A stretch of DNA of 64,000 bases, taken from NCBI GenBank assembly GCA_002439095.1, contig DJOT01000051.1, forward strand, positions 25,472-89,471, read 5' to 3'. Source of the stretch: Bacteroidales bacterium UBA6431. GTDB lineage: Bacteria; Bacteroidota; Bacteroidia; Bacteroidales; UBA932. Made by a program: the position numbers and the translations under genes. Shown in pieces: positions 45,958 through 53,656 of the stretch (position 1 is the first letter of the stretch; each line of letters starts with the position of its first letter). The notes under the pieces are model-generated. The model saw nothing but the letters and a program-made list of their open reading frames with translations, was not told the DNA's origin and made no database searches.

Positions 45958-48435
45958 ATGAACAATCTCATCAAAGCGGCCTTGACATTGGCCGCGACAC
46001 TAATCTGCACTTCAAACGCAAGTGCGGCAAGACAGACTCCGACTGAAATCGGAGGAACCATATATGATAAGGCAAGCGGAGAGCCTTTGGGCTGGACGAC
46101 TGTCGCTCTGATGGACAAGGACAGCAGCATAATTGCAGGCACCACCTGCGAAGCTGACGGCACCTACAGACTGGCAGCCAAACCCGGAGAATACACCCTC
46201 ACAGCGTCCCTGCTCGGATACAAAAACTTCAGCCGTCAGGTGACACTACTTGCTGGGACCAAAGAGAAAGTTGTGATCTTCCTTGAAGAAGATGCCGGCA
46301 TGCTTTCCGGCGCCACTGTCACCGAAAGGGTCAAGCTGGTGGAAATGAAAGTGGACAAAGTGGTCATGAACATATCCCAAAGCGCCTTCGCCCAAGGCAG
46401 CAATGCCCTTGAGCTCCTCGGCAAAACTCCAGGAGTCACCATAGACAAGGACGGCAACATCAAGCTCAACGGAAAGAGCGTCCAGGTCTGGATTGACGGA
46501 CGGCCCTCCTATCTGGACGGACAGAGCCTTGAAGCTATGCTGCGCTCCACGGGAGGCGAAAGCATCGAAAAATTCGAACTGATGGAACACCCTTCCTCCA
46601 AGTATGATGCTTCAGGCCAGGGCGGCATCATCAACATCAAGACCAAACGCAACACGCTCGCAGGCCTCAACGGCAGCCTCGGTGCAGACGGAGGTGGCAT
46701 GTATTTCAAAGACACCGACCGCTTCCTATGGCAGGAAAGCAGTTGGGCGAACCTCAATTATCGAGGCAGAAAAACCAGCACATTCCTCAACATCTACGAG
46801 GGCATATACAACACCGACATCAAGATGGACATCGACAACCGTCTGGACAATGCAGGCATTCCGATGGCCATAACATCCAGTTCCCTCCAGAAAGACCGTT
46901 ATTCCAACTGGCAGGTACGCCTCGGCAACGACTGGATGGCAGACGAGCGCAATACTTTCGGATTTATAGTAAATATCCCTATGGCTCATGACCTTATGAG
47001 TTCTGACAGGGCCCATAACATCACAAACCAGACCATCGGGAACACCACGATTGAGAGGACAGAGTCCGACACCAGAAACGACAACAGGATGAGGCAGGTC
47101 AACACAAACCTCAACTACACGCACATTTTCGACCAGTCGCGCAGTGCAGAACTGACAGCCAACCTCGACTGGTACAACAATACCGGCACTGGTGAAGGAA
47201 TTACCGACATCTACGCGCTTACAGACCGTATGGCAGACTGGACCGGCAGCCGGAGGGAGATCGGCTCGGACAACAGGGTCAACATATACTCGGCTAAAAT
47301 CGACTATCAGACATTGGTAGCCAAAATGTTCATGCTTGAGGCCGGACTCAAGTGGGCTCTCTCCTCCACCGACAACACGACCACACGTATCGAAACGGGA
47401 CTGCCGGATAGGAACACCGAATTCAACTACCGCGAACACATCGGGGCCGCATATATCTCTGCTTCAGCACAGCTTGGCCCAAAGTGGTCTCTGAAGGCCG
47501 GACTGCGAGGAGAATACACCAACTCATTCGGGGACTGGATTTCCGCCTCGGACCAGACAAGGCGAAGTTATTTCGATCTCTTCCCGACGGTATTTGCCGG
47601 ATTCACCCCGAAAGCCGGGCTCAACTTCGCACTCTCCTATTCAAGGCGCATCCAGAGACCAAGTTACTACGCCCTCAATCCAGCAGAAAACTACATTGAC
47701 GCCCATTCCTATACTGTCGGAGACCCGGCTTTGAAGCCTTCGTACATAGACGAAGTATCACTGTCCGCCGGCATGGGCCAGCACTTCGCCCTCAGCGCCG
47801 GATACAGCCACACCGGAGACATGTTCTCCCAAATGCCGTACCTCAAGGCAAATGGAGACCAGATGCTGGCTTGGGCCAACTTCGGCCGGCAGGACATGGC
47901 AATCCTTACCGCAGCCCTGTCAGAACTCCCGATCACCAGATGGTTCATCTGGACCGTCAATGCCAATGCCCTGTACATGGATGCTTCCACAGCCGGTATG
48001 GCAGAGAACAGAACCCTCTCGGCAGCCCTGTACACCTGCCTCACCTTCAACCTCCCGTCCGACTGGAAAATCCAACTTGACGGAAGATACAACTCCCCTA
48101 TGGCCTATGGTTTCTTCAAGATCCGCGACCAGTACACTGCCAATCTTGCAGTACGCAAGAACATGCTTGACGGCAGACTCACTCTCACAGCCAAACTCGA
48201 CGACATCTTCCGTACATTGGCGACCAATCTGGACTGCCTGACAGCAGGGGACGAATCCGTGCTCGGCAGCGTAAAAAGTTCATACCTAGGACAGAAGTAC
48301 TACGCGCAGAGCTTCCATATAGGCATCAGTTGGAACTTCGGGAAAGCCACCGGGACCCAAAGGCGCAATGTCGGCAATATCGATGAGGCTTCCCGTATCG
48401 GAAGCGCCAAAGGATCCGGGATCGAGGGCAAATGA
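45958..48435 (+). CDS. Outer-membrane beta-barrel protein with CarboxypepD_reg domain (TonB-receptor-like)
   Basis: 825 residues from ATG 45958. A GTG at 45940 is in frame, but would sit at the expected transcription start. Signal peptide (LIKAALTLAATLICTSNASA), then a carboxypeptidase-regulatory-like Ig domain (about 25-105: GGTIYDKASGEPLGWTTV), then a plug-like region (LGKTPGVTIDKDGNIKLNG, YDASGQGGIINIKTKRN) and a C-terminal barrel of the outer-membrane barrel 3 type. It lacks a visible SusC-type signature and has no SusD partner. It may import a ligand or help export; role unknown. A regulator gene follows after a terminator. Confidence 0.82.
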   Translation: MNNLIKAALTLAATLICTSNASAARQTPTEIGGTIYDKASGEPLGWTTVALMDKDSSIIAGTTCEADGTYRLAAKPGEYTLTASLLGYKNFSRQVTLLAGTKEKVVIFLEEDAGMLSGATVTERVKLVEMKVDKVVMNISQSAFAQGSNALELLGKTPGVTIDKDGNIKLNGKSVQVWIDGRPSYLDGQSLEAMLRSTGGESIEKFELMEHPSSKYDASGQGGIINIKTKRNTLAGLNGSLGADGGGMYFKDTDRFLWQESSWANLNYRGRKTSTFLNIYEGIYNTDIKMDIDNRLDNAGIPMAITSSSLQKDRYSNWQVRLGNDWMADERNTFGFIVNIPMAHDLMSSDRAHNITNQTIGNTTIERTESDTRNDNRMRQVNTNLNYTHIFDQSRSAELTANLDWYNNTGTGEGITDIYALTDRMADWTGSRREIGSDNRVNIYSAKIDYQTLVAKMFMLEAGLKWALSSTDNTTTRIETGLPDRNTEFNYREHIGAAYISASAQLGPKWSLKAGLRGEYTNSFGDWISASDQTRRSYFDLFPTVFAGFTPKAGLNFALSYSRRIQRPSYYALNPAENYIDAHSYTVGDPALKPSYIDEVSLSAGMGQHFALSAGYSHTGDMFSQMPYLKANGDQMLAWANFGRQDMAILTAALSELPITRWFIWTVNANALYMDASTAGMAENRTLSAALYTCLTFNLPSDWKIQLDGRYNSPMAYGFFKIRDQYTANLAVRKNMLDGRLTLTAKLDDIFRTLATNLDCLTAGDESVLGSVKSSYLGQKYYAQSFHIGISWNFGKATGTQRRNVGNIDEASRIGSAKGSGIEGK

Positions 48436-48439
48436 CAAC

Positions 48440-48473
48440 AAATTGTTCCGGCTTTGCAAAGCCGGAACAATTT
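48440..48473. terminator. Perfect 34-bp palindrome, probable terminator
   Basis: AAATTGTTCCGGCTTTG followed at once by its exact reverse complement, 2 nt past the barrel gene's stop. The T run after it is short (TTT), so it may be a terminator, an mRNA-stabilising stem, or a protein site. Confidence 0.65.
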
Positions 48474-48475
48474 CG

Positions 48476-48483
48476 TACTTTTG
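48476..48483 (+). promoter_or_regulatory. -7 box (TACTTTTG) close to a start codon
   Basis: Exact TAnnTTTG lying 7 nt before the ATG at 48491, so any transcript from it has a leader of only a few nucleotides. Confidence 0.5.
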
Positions 48484-48490
48484 GGGACTT

Positions 48491-50092
48491 ATGAACAAAG
48501 CCTTTCCTATCTTTATCATTGCGCTATGCCTGACGGCGTGTCACAGTGGAACAGACCTCCCCGATGATCTCCGGAAAGCGGAGTCGCTCGTGGACTCAAA
48601 ACCCGACAGTGCCGCGGCGATACTTGACTCAAGACCATACACCGCTGCCGACGGGGCGTTCAGACATGCCTCCTGGTGTTTGCTTAAAACCTACGCGGAC
48701 TATAACTCATACAAGCCACAACTCGATGAAGAGATCATGAACTCCGGGGTGCAATGGTTCCTGCGTCATGGCTCAGACGATCGGAAAGCCTTGTCCTATT
48801 ACCTGCGCAGTGTTGTGAATCAAGAAAACAAGTCAGGAAACGAAGCCGAATGGGTCCACGACCTGATGATGGCGAGTCGGCAGATCGAAGGATCCGATAA
48901 CCACATGCTTGCCGCCTTGATCCACATGAGATACGCCACCGCCTTGAATGAGAGGAGATGGTACAACTCGTCCATTCCGGAATTTGAGAAAGGGATAGAG
49001 GAAGCTCGGGCTGCAGGATCCAAAGCCCTCGAAATCACCGGCCTCATAAATACCTCCCACGCCCTAATGTTCTTGGCTGACTCCGGCGGGGACTATTCGG
49101 AGGCCATCAGGCGCGGAGAAGAAGCGGTGTCCGTGGCCAAGGAAGGCCGTTCGGAGAACGACTACGCCAGAGCTCTTTATGGCGTCGCTGCCATTTACAG
49201 TCGCGACGGGCAGTTTGACAAGGCCCTCGAATGTGCATCAGAGGGCGTCAGGACGCAAGAAAGACTGGTAAAGGAGGGGAAAAGGAAAGAGCGCGTACGC
49301 TATGTTGTGCTTGCAGATGCTTTCCGCAAAATGGGAATGGCTGATTCCGCACTGTTCTATGCGGCAAAAGATCTTGATTCACCAAATCTCGTCTCAAGGA
49401 TCACCGCCTCACAGATAACATATATAGTATACAGAGACCTGCTCCACGATGATGCCAACGCGGTCAAATATCTTACTCTCAACCATCAACTCAATGACCA
49501 GAGGACGGCAGAACAGCAAAGCGACAAGATCATAGAGTCCAGAGTGGAGATGGAAAAGGCTGATGCCCGTTCTTCCCGAGCCAGAATCATCGGAACGGCT
49601 CTGTCGGTGCTGATAGTCCTTGCAGTTGCCATATTCGTAATGGCCAAAATTTTCCGTAACAAATTGGAATCCAGAGATAGTGCCATTGAAGAGAAAGAAG
49701 AGGAACTGAATCGTGGACAGGCTAAACTCATTCAAAGCGAACGCAACCGCTCGGAACTGCGGTCAGTTCTCATGGATGAAGACAAACTTGTGACATCCTT
49801 GAGAGAAAGCGACCGCTATCTCTCCGACAAGGACTGGAAAAGACTGGATGAAATCCTGGACAAGGTCTGTGATCACTTCCCTACCCGGCTAAAAACCTCA
49901 TTTCCAGATATAACCCAGAATGAAATGAGGATCGCCACTCTGCTGCGATTCCGTTTCAATGGGAAACAGATGTCAAGCATGCTCGGGATATCCCCTGTCT
50001 CCGTTACCAAGGCCAAACAGCGGCTGCGCCTACGGCTCAGCAGTGCCATGCCAGAGGGCTGCACCATAGATGAGTTTATTGCATCTTTTTAA
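48491..50092 (+). CDS. Membrane-spanning TPR-HTH regulator with lipobox
   Basis: 533 residues from ATG 48491. The N-terminus MNKAFPIFIIALCLTAC has a lipobox-like LTAC. Residues about 25-375 are helical TPR-like repeats (the motif ALYGVAAIYSRDGQFDKALEC is clear). A transmembrane helix follows at about 366-386 (GTALSVLIVLAVAIFVMAKIF), then a coiled coil (about 390-425) and a C-terminal HTH (QMSSMLGISPVSVTKAKQRLRLRL, shown in two overlapping halves: QMSSMLGISPVSV and TKAKQRLRLRL). The layout puts sensor repeats outside and the DNA-binding domain inside. Similar Bacteroidetes proteins (DUF6377-like) are regulators. Whether the lipobox is used together with the TM helix is unclear. The LiaF-like gene follows after 11 nt. 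Confidence 0.78.
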   Translation: MNKAFPIFIIALCLTACHSGTDLPDDLRKAESLVDSKPDSAAAILDSRPYTAADGAFRHASWCLLKTYADYNSYKPQLDEEIMNSGVQWFLRHGSDDRKALSYYLRSVVNQENKSGNEAEWVHDLMMASRQIEGSDNHMLAALIHMRYATALNERRWYNSSIPEFEKGIEEARAAGSKALEITGLINTSHALMFLADSGGDYSEAIRRGEEAVSVAKEGRSENDYARALYGVAAIYSRDGQFDKALECASEGVRTQERLVKEGKRKERVRYVVLADAFRKMGMADSALFYAAKDLDSPNLVSRITASQITYIVYRDLLHDDANAVKYLTLNHQLNDQRTAEQQSDKIIESRVEMEKADARSSRARIIGTALSVLIVLAVAIFVMAKIFRNKLESRDSAIEEKEEELNRGQAKLIQSERNRSELRSVLMDEDKLVTSLRESDRYLSDKDWKRLDEILDKVCDHFPTRLKTSFPDITQNEMRIATLLRFRFNGKQMSSMLGISPVSVTKAKQRLRLRLSSAMPEGCTIDEFIASF

Positions 50093-50103
50093 ATATCAAT
50101 GCC

Positions 50104-50766
50104 ATGAAATCGCTCAACAAAACCATTTTCGGACTTGCCCTCATAGCATTGGGCATATTGTGGATATTAAGTATTTCCGGAGTTCTCAGTTTCAACATTT
50201 TCTTTAGGGGATGGTGGACTCTTCTCATAATGATCCCGTTTCTGCTCGGGTTCATCACTCACCCCAACTGGGGTTCAGTCATGGGATTCAGCACAGGTGT
50301 CCTCCTGCTGCTTCAGGCGCAGGGGCTAATCGACTGGTCCATCTTCTGGAAACTCGGACTCGCCGTACTCCTGATAATCATCGGAGCATGCAGTATCTTC
50401 TCCGGCAAGTCTCACGGCTTCAAGATGGAGACGACACAAATAGATAATGGAGTGAAATCCTACAACATCGCATTCGGCGAGCAGAACAAGAAGATCAGCG
50501 GAGAAGGTTTCGAGGGAGCAAGGATTGAGGCCGCTTTCGGCTCCATGACACTCGACTTAAGGGAAGCCATCATAAATAACGATCAGCATATCAGCGTACA
50601 GGCCAAATTTGCCGGTGTCAAGATCATGCTCCCTGACGGAATAGCCGTCGATGTAAAGGGGACATCGGCTTTCGGTGGTGTGAACAACAAGCTGTCTGGA
50701 CGGAGCGGCCGTCACACCATATTCATAGACGCAGAATGCGCATTCGGAGGAGTCGAGATAAGTTGA
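50104..50766 (+). CDS. LiaF-like membrane protein
   Basis: 220 residues. Three or four transmembrane helices (about 8-105: TIFGLALIALGILWILS, WWTLLIMIPFLLGFI, LGLAVLLIIIGACSIF) match the DUF5668/LiaI-like region. The soluble C-terminal part (about 115-220) matches the cell-wall-active antibiotic response domain of LiaF: AFGSMTLDLREAI, SVQAKFAGVKIMLPDGIAVDV, CAFGGVEI. In other bacteria LiaF restrains an envelope-stress signalling pair. Here it follows the TPR-HTH regulator by 11 nt and may modulate it. Confidence 0.82.
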   Translation: MKSLNKTIFGLALIALGILWILSISGVLSFNIFFRGWWTLLIMIPFLLGFITHPNWGSVMGFSTGVLLLLQAQGLIDWSIFWKLGLAVLLIIIGACSIFSGKSHGFKMETTQIDNGVKSYNIAFGEQNKKISGEGFEGARIEAAFGSMTLDLREAIINNDQHISVQAKFAGVKIMLPDGIAVDVKGTSAFGGVNNKLSGRSGRHTIFIDAECAFGGVEIS

Positions 50767-50803
50767 TTTTTTCCGCTGCTATATCAAGTATCGAATATTT
50801 TTA

Positions 50804-50811
50804 TATCTTTG
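50804..50811 (+). promoter_or_regulatory. -7 box (TATCTTTG)
   Basis: Exact TAnnTTTG, 22 nt upstream of the small acidic protein gene. Confidence 0.55.
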
Positions 50812-50833
50812 CGGACTAAACATTGTACGACTT

Positions 50834-51055
50834 ATGTATTGGACACTTGAACTGGCAAGCAGCCTGGACGATGCACCATGGCCTGCAAGCAAAGAAGAAT
50901 TGATTGACTACGCAAACCGTTCCGGAGCTCCGGAAGAAGTTATAGAGAACCTTGAGGAACTCGAAGAGGAAGGCGAGATATACGAATCCATCGAGGATAT
51001 CTGGCCCGACTACCCCACCAAAGACGACTTCTTCTTTAACGAGGAGGAATATTAA
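50834..51055 (+). CDS. Small acidic DUF2795-like protein
   Basis: 73 residues, very acidic. The block EELIDYANRSGAPEEVIENL resembles DUF2795, and the tail IEDIWPDYPTKDDFFFNEEEY is highly conserved in Bacteroidetes as I recall. Function unknown. It has its own promoter and terminator. Confidence 0.85.
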   Translation: MYWTLELASSLDDAPWPASKEELIDYANRSGAPEEVIENLEELEEEGEIYESIEDIWPDYPTKDDFFFNEEEY

Positions 51056-51101
51056 CCCATCATTGAAACATTATTGATTGATTTTCAATAATTTATGATT
51101 G

Positions 51102-51130
51102 AAGCACTGGGAAGTTCCGGTGCTTTTTTC
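51102..51130 (+). terminator. Rho-independent terminator
   Basis: Stem AAGCAC/GTGCTT with a partly paired loop followed by TTTTTTC, 47 nt after the small acidic gene. It marks the end of the conserved chromosome before the mobile region. Confidence 0.8.
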
Positions 51131-51234
51131 GTGCCGAAAACGCCCCTTTTTCGGGCTAAAAACAGGCTCAAACTACCCAATTACTATCCAATGAAATGGC
51201 AAATCTTCCCTGAAATAAGAGTAGTAAATGTAGT

Positions 51235-51284
51235 ATAAAAAAGACCGGAGAGAAGTCTGTCAATGGTGGCAGATTTCTCTCCGG
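51235..51284 (-). terminator. Terminator of the integrase operon
   Basis: 15-nt arms CCGGAGAGAAGTCTG and CAGATTTCTCTCCGG (one mismatch) around a 10-nt loop. On the minus strand the stem is followed by TCTTTTTTAT, 21 nt past the integrase stop. Confidence 0.9.
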
Positions 51285-51304
51285 ATGTCTTTGTGCAGGT
51301 GGGA

Positions 51305-52636
51305 CTAAAAGTGGAAGTTCAGCTTCTCTTCTACTGTCTTCTCAATGGTTGATGGCATCAGCGTGGCATAGACCTTTTCCGTGGTCAGCACTGATGAATG
51401 TCCCATCAATGCCGATACGGTCTTTATATCCACAGTGTTGTTCAGCGCAAGGGTGGCGAAGGTGTGCCTTGAAATATGGAAATGTAGCGGGAATGGCAAG
51501 TTTATCTTGTCTCCCAGTGTCTTCAACGAAGTGTTGATAGTCCTGTTCTTTGAATTCAAGGTCTCTTTCAATTTCTCACAATTACTGAGATCAAACTCAT
51601 CATCCAGCAGGCCGAACACAAAATTGTCATTTCGTCCCTGCCATTTCTGCAAGATCTTCATACCCTCATCCGGGATGGACAGGTTCAGTATCTTTGCATT
51701 TCGGGTATGGTTCTTCACTTGTATGTGGCGGATGGTTCTCTTGTCCATATCAATTTCAGCCCAACGGAGTGTGGCAATGTCGCTGAACCGTAATCCACAG
51801 GTGTAAAGTGAGAACATAAACATATCGAAGAAGTCCCTTGTCCTGTCATACTTTGCCGATTTCACTGTTTCAATGAGTTGTTTTATCTGATCCCCGGTAA
51901 GGTAATGGGTAGTGGTGTCGGCACCCAGCACCTTTGCATTCGGTGGAAGATACAAATTGCAGATTTCATCGCAGGTGTCCCGGTCAATCCAGTCCCTTCT
52001 GTGCATAATCTTCACGGCCTTGATGATGGGCGTAAGAGCTTTGTTGATGGTTTCATTTGTGTTGCCACGGTCTTGCCTATAATTGATATAGTCCTTTATC
52101 AATTTGACAGTGATGTCCCTGCAATACAGTGTTGTCTTTTCACTTGTATCCATCCGTTTCACCTTATGCAGGAACTCACTGAATGTCCGCATATTGCACT
52201 GGATGTTTGACCAGACGGAATAGCTTATTTTACCCAGGTTGTATATTTCCTTGTTCTCTATAAGGACAAACTCCACAAACGGAACCTGTCCTTTGTCTCT
52301 GTCTTTCTCACGGTCATACTCACCACTCAATATGCTCCGGAGCACTGAAACTGGGATAACCTGGTTCTTCTCTGTCAGCAGGCTGTTTATCCTGTCATCT
52401 ATGCCCCTCTTCAAATTGACAAGCCTCTGGTTGAGAATGGCGGCTTTCTGGTGTCCATCCTTGCCGGTGCGGATATAGTGTCCATCTCCATTATCTCCCA
52501 GCCATAATTCTGGTTTTATGGAGATGCCAGTGCTCTTCCTTACCGACACCCCCTGTGTGCAATACTGCAACGTGATCTTATACTCCCCGAACTCATTCGG
52601 CTTGCAGTCTTTTCTCAGTAAATACTTTCCTTCCAT
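51305..52636 (-). CDS. Tyrosine recombinase (phage/transposon integrase)
   Basis: 443 residues. An N-terminal Arm-type DNA-binding domain (QYCTQGVSVRKSTGISIKP) and SAM-like core-binding domain lead to the catalytic domain: Arg in TCGLRFSDIATLRW, the pair in HFHISRHTF, His in MGHSS, and the nucleophile in KVYATLM. This is the usual Bacteroidetes integrase layout; it moves the element by site-specific strand exchange. Transcribed leftward with the HTH gene 8 nt upstream. Confidence 0.95.
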   Translation of the reverse strand: MEGKYLLRKDCKPNEFGEYKITLQYCTQGVSVRKSTGISIKPELWLGDNGDGHYIRTGKDGHQKAAILNQRLVNLKRGIDDRINSLLTEKNQVIPVSVLRSILSGEYDREKDRDKGQVPFVEFVLIENKEIYNLGKISYSVWSNIQCNMRTFSEFLHKVKRMDTSEKTTLYCRDITVKLIKDYINYRQDRGNTNETINKALTPIIKAVKIMHRRDWIDRDTCDEICNLYLPPNAKVLGADTTTHYLTGDQIKQLIETVKSAKYDRTRDFFDMFMFSLYTCGLRFSDIATLRWAEIDMDKRTIRHIQVKNHTRNAKILNLSIPDEGMKILQKWQGRNDNFVFGLLDDEFDLSNCEKLKETLNSKNRTINTSLKTLGDKINLPFPLHFHISRHTFATLALNNTVDIKTVSALMGHSSVLTTEKVYATLMPSTIEKTVEEKLNFHF

Positions 52637-52644
52637 ACTTATCT

Positions 52645-52905
52645 CTATCTAACATAATTCACGTGATTGTTTTGTATCAGCGCATCCACATCACTCTGTG
52701 TGTAAATGATTGTCCTGCCGATTTTTGAATAAGCCAGCTCTCCATCCTGCCGGAGCTTCTCAATGGCTGACTTGCCCACTTTGAGATAATCACTCAAAGA
52801 CTTTGTGTCATACACCTTCTCCACATTATTACTACCCGTCCTTATCTCATCCAGAGCTGTAAGGATGGCTTCAAATTTTGAATTCATATCTATTTCTTCT
52901 CTCAT
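52645..52905 (-). CDS. Excisionase-like helix-turn-helix protein
   Basis: 86 residues, or 80 if it starts at the internal ATG at 52887. A MerR-like/HTH_17 winged fold is visible: YDTKSLSDYLKVGKSAIEKLRQDGEL followed by KIGRTIIYTQSDVDALI. Such proteins next to integrases act as directionality factors or regulators. 8-nt gap to the integrase, so one operon. Confidence 0.85.
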   Translation of the reverse strand: MREEIDMNSKFEAILTALDEIRTGSNNVEKVYDTKSLSDYLKVGKSAIEKLRQDGELAYSKIGRTIIYTQSDVDALIQNNHVNYVR

Positions 52906-52959
52906 ATCAAGAACTTTTGATAAAAAGATAACAAAGGATTTCCCGATGAAACGGAAAAC

Positions 52960-53133
52960 TTACACTTTCTTCTCATTTTTCTGCAAAATACGGATAAGGC
53001 TGTCGGCAAGACTTACGGCATCTTCTGCCTTGAAAGAAGACGGCACGGTGTTGTGAAAATTCGCACAGAGTCCGGCAAGGATGATGGCGGCGAAGAGACT
53101 TCTCTCTTCAATGTGTTGTGATGTCTCGTTCAT
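52960..53133 (-). CDS. Small protein of unknown function (57 aa)
   Basis: Reads MNETSQHIEERSLFAAII, then LAGLCANFHNTVPSSFKAED, then AVSLADSLIRILQKNEKKV and a stop. The stable helical pattern, the ATG, and its orientation 54 nt upstream of the HTH gene suggest a real gene in the integrase operon. I recognise no family. Confidence 0.6.
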   Translation of the reverse strand: MNETSQHIEERSLFAAIILAGLCANFHNTVPSSFKAEDAVSLADSLIRILQKNEKKV

Positions 53134-53656
53134 ATACTTATTCTTATATGGGAGTTTGCAACAGCAAATGCGCCGATCTTATATCATTGAGACAGTTTGA
53201 CAGACTACAAACCCCTTCGGCCGGAAAAGAAGAAAGGCGGCAAGGGAACTGGACCCCTTACCGCCGGAAGTAATACTGATTATGCAAATGGACATCCGTA
53301 TCCTTCTGTTATTTATGATGTTTTACGGGTGGCACGGAAAGCTACGAAAGCCAAATCGTGATGCCCTGGCGGGGTTTTGTCCTTCTCCTGCGGAAACAAA
53401 CAGGTGGGGGTTTCGCAGGAAAATGGCTTCGGATCAAATGTGTGCCGGGAGTCTGTTATCTAGTTTGTTATTTTTCTATGGATTGAGCTATCACACCAAT
53501 AATATATATAAATATAAACCGGCACCTTGAAGGGAAATAAATACATATATGAAGATGTGATGTTGAATAATGTGGATAAGAAGCTGTTTCTGGAAGAAAC
53601 AGCCTACTTGTGTCTGTAAGACACTGTAATAAGATTGTGATTGAATTTATAATTAT
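53134..53656. other. Noncoding stretch with three hairpins upstream of the Pol-like gene
   Basis: No convincing gene. Hairpin 1 (about 53233-53267): GGCGG-AAGGG/CCCCTT-CCGCC, followed on the minus strand by a T-rich tail. Hairpin 2 (about 53385-53421): TCCTGCG-AAAC/GTTTCGCAGGA. Hairpin 3 (53583-53603): GCTGTTTC/GAAACAGC with a 5-nt loop. The region could hold a small RNA, an origin or transfer site, or leader control of the polymerase-like gene. An open plus frame at 53282-53530 has no protein-like pattern. Confidence 0.45.

Noticed and set aside
51178..51189. CAATTACTATCC, similar in reverse complement to GGATAGTCATTG in module A (60038)
   Set aside because: Considered as an attachment-site pair for the element, but only about 11 of 12 bases match and the orientation is inverted; too weak to claim.
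53282..53530. 82-codon plus-strand frame upstream of the Pol-like gene
   Set aside because: It spans a strong hairpin, has no protein-like pattern and no start signals; treated as noncoding.
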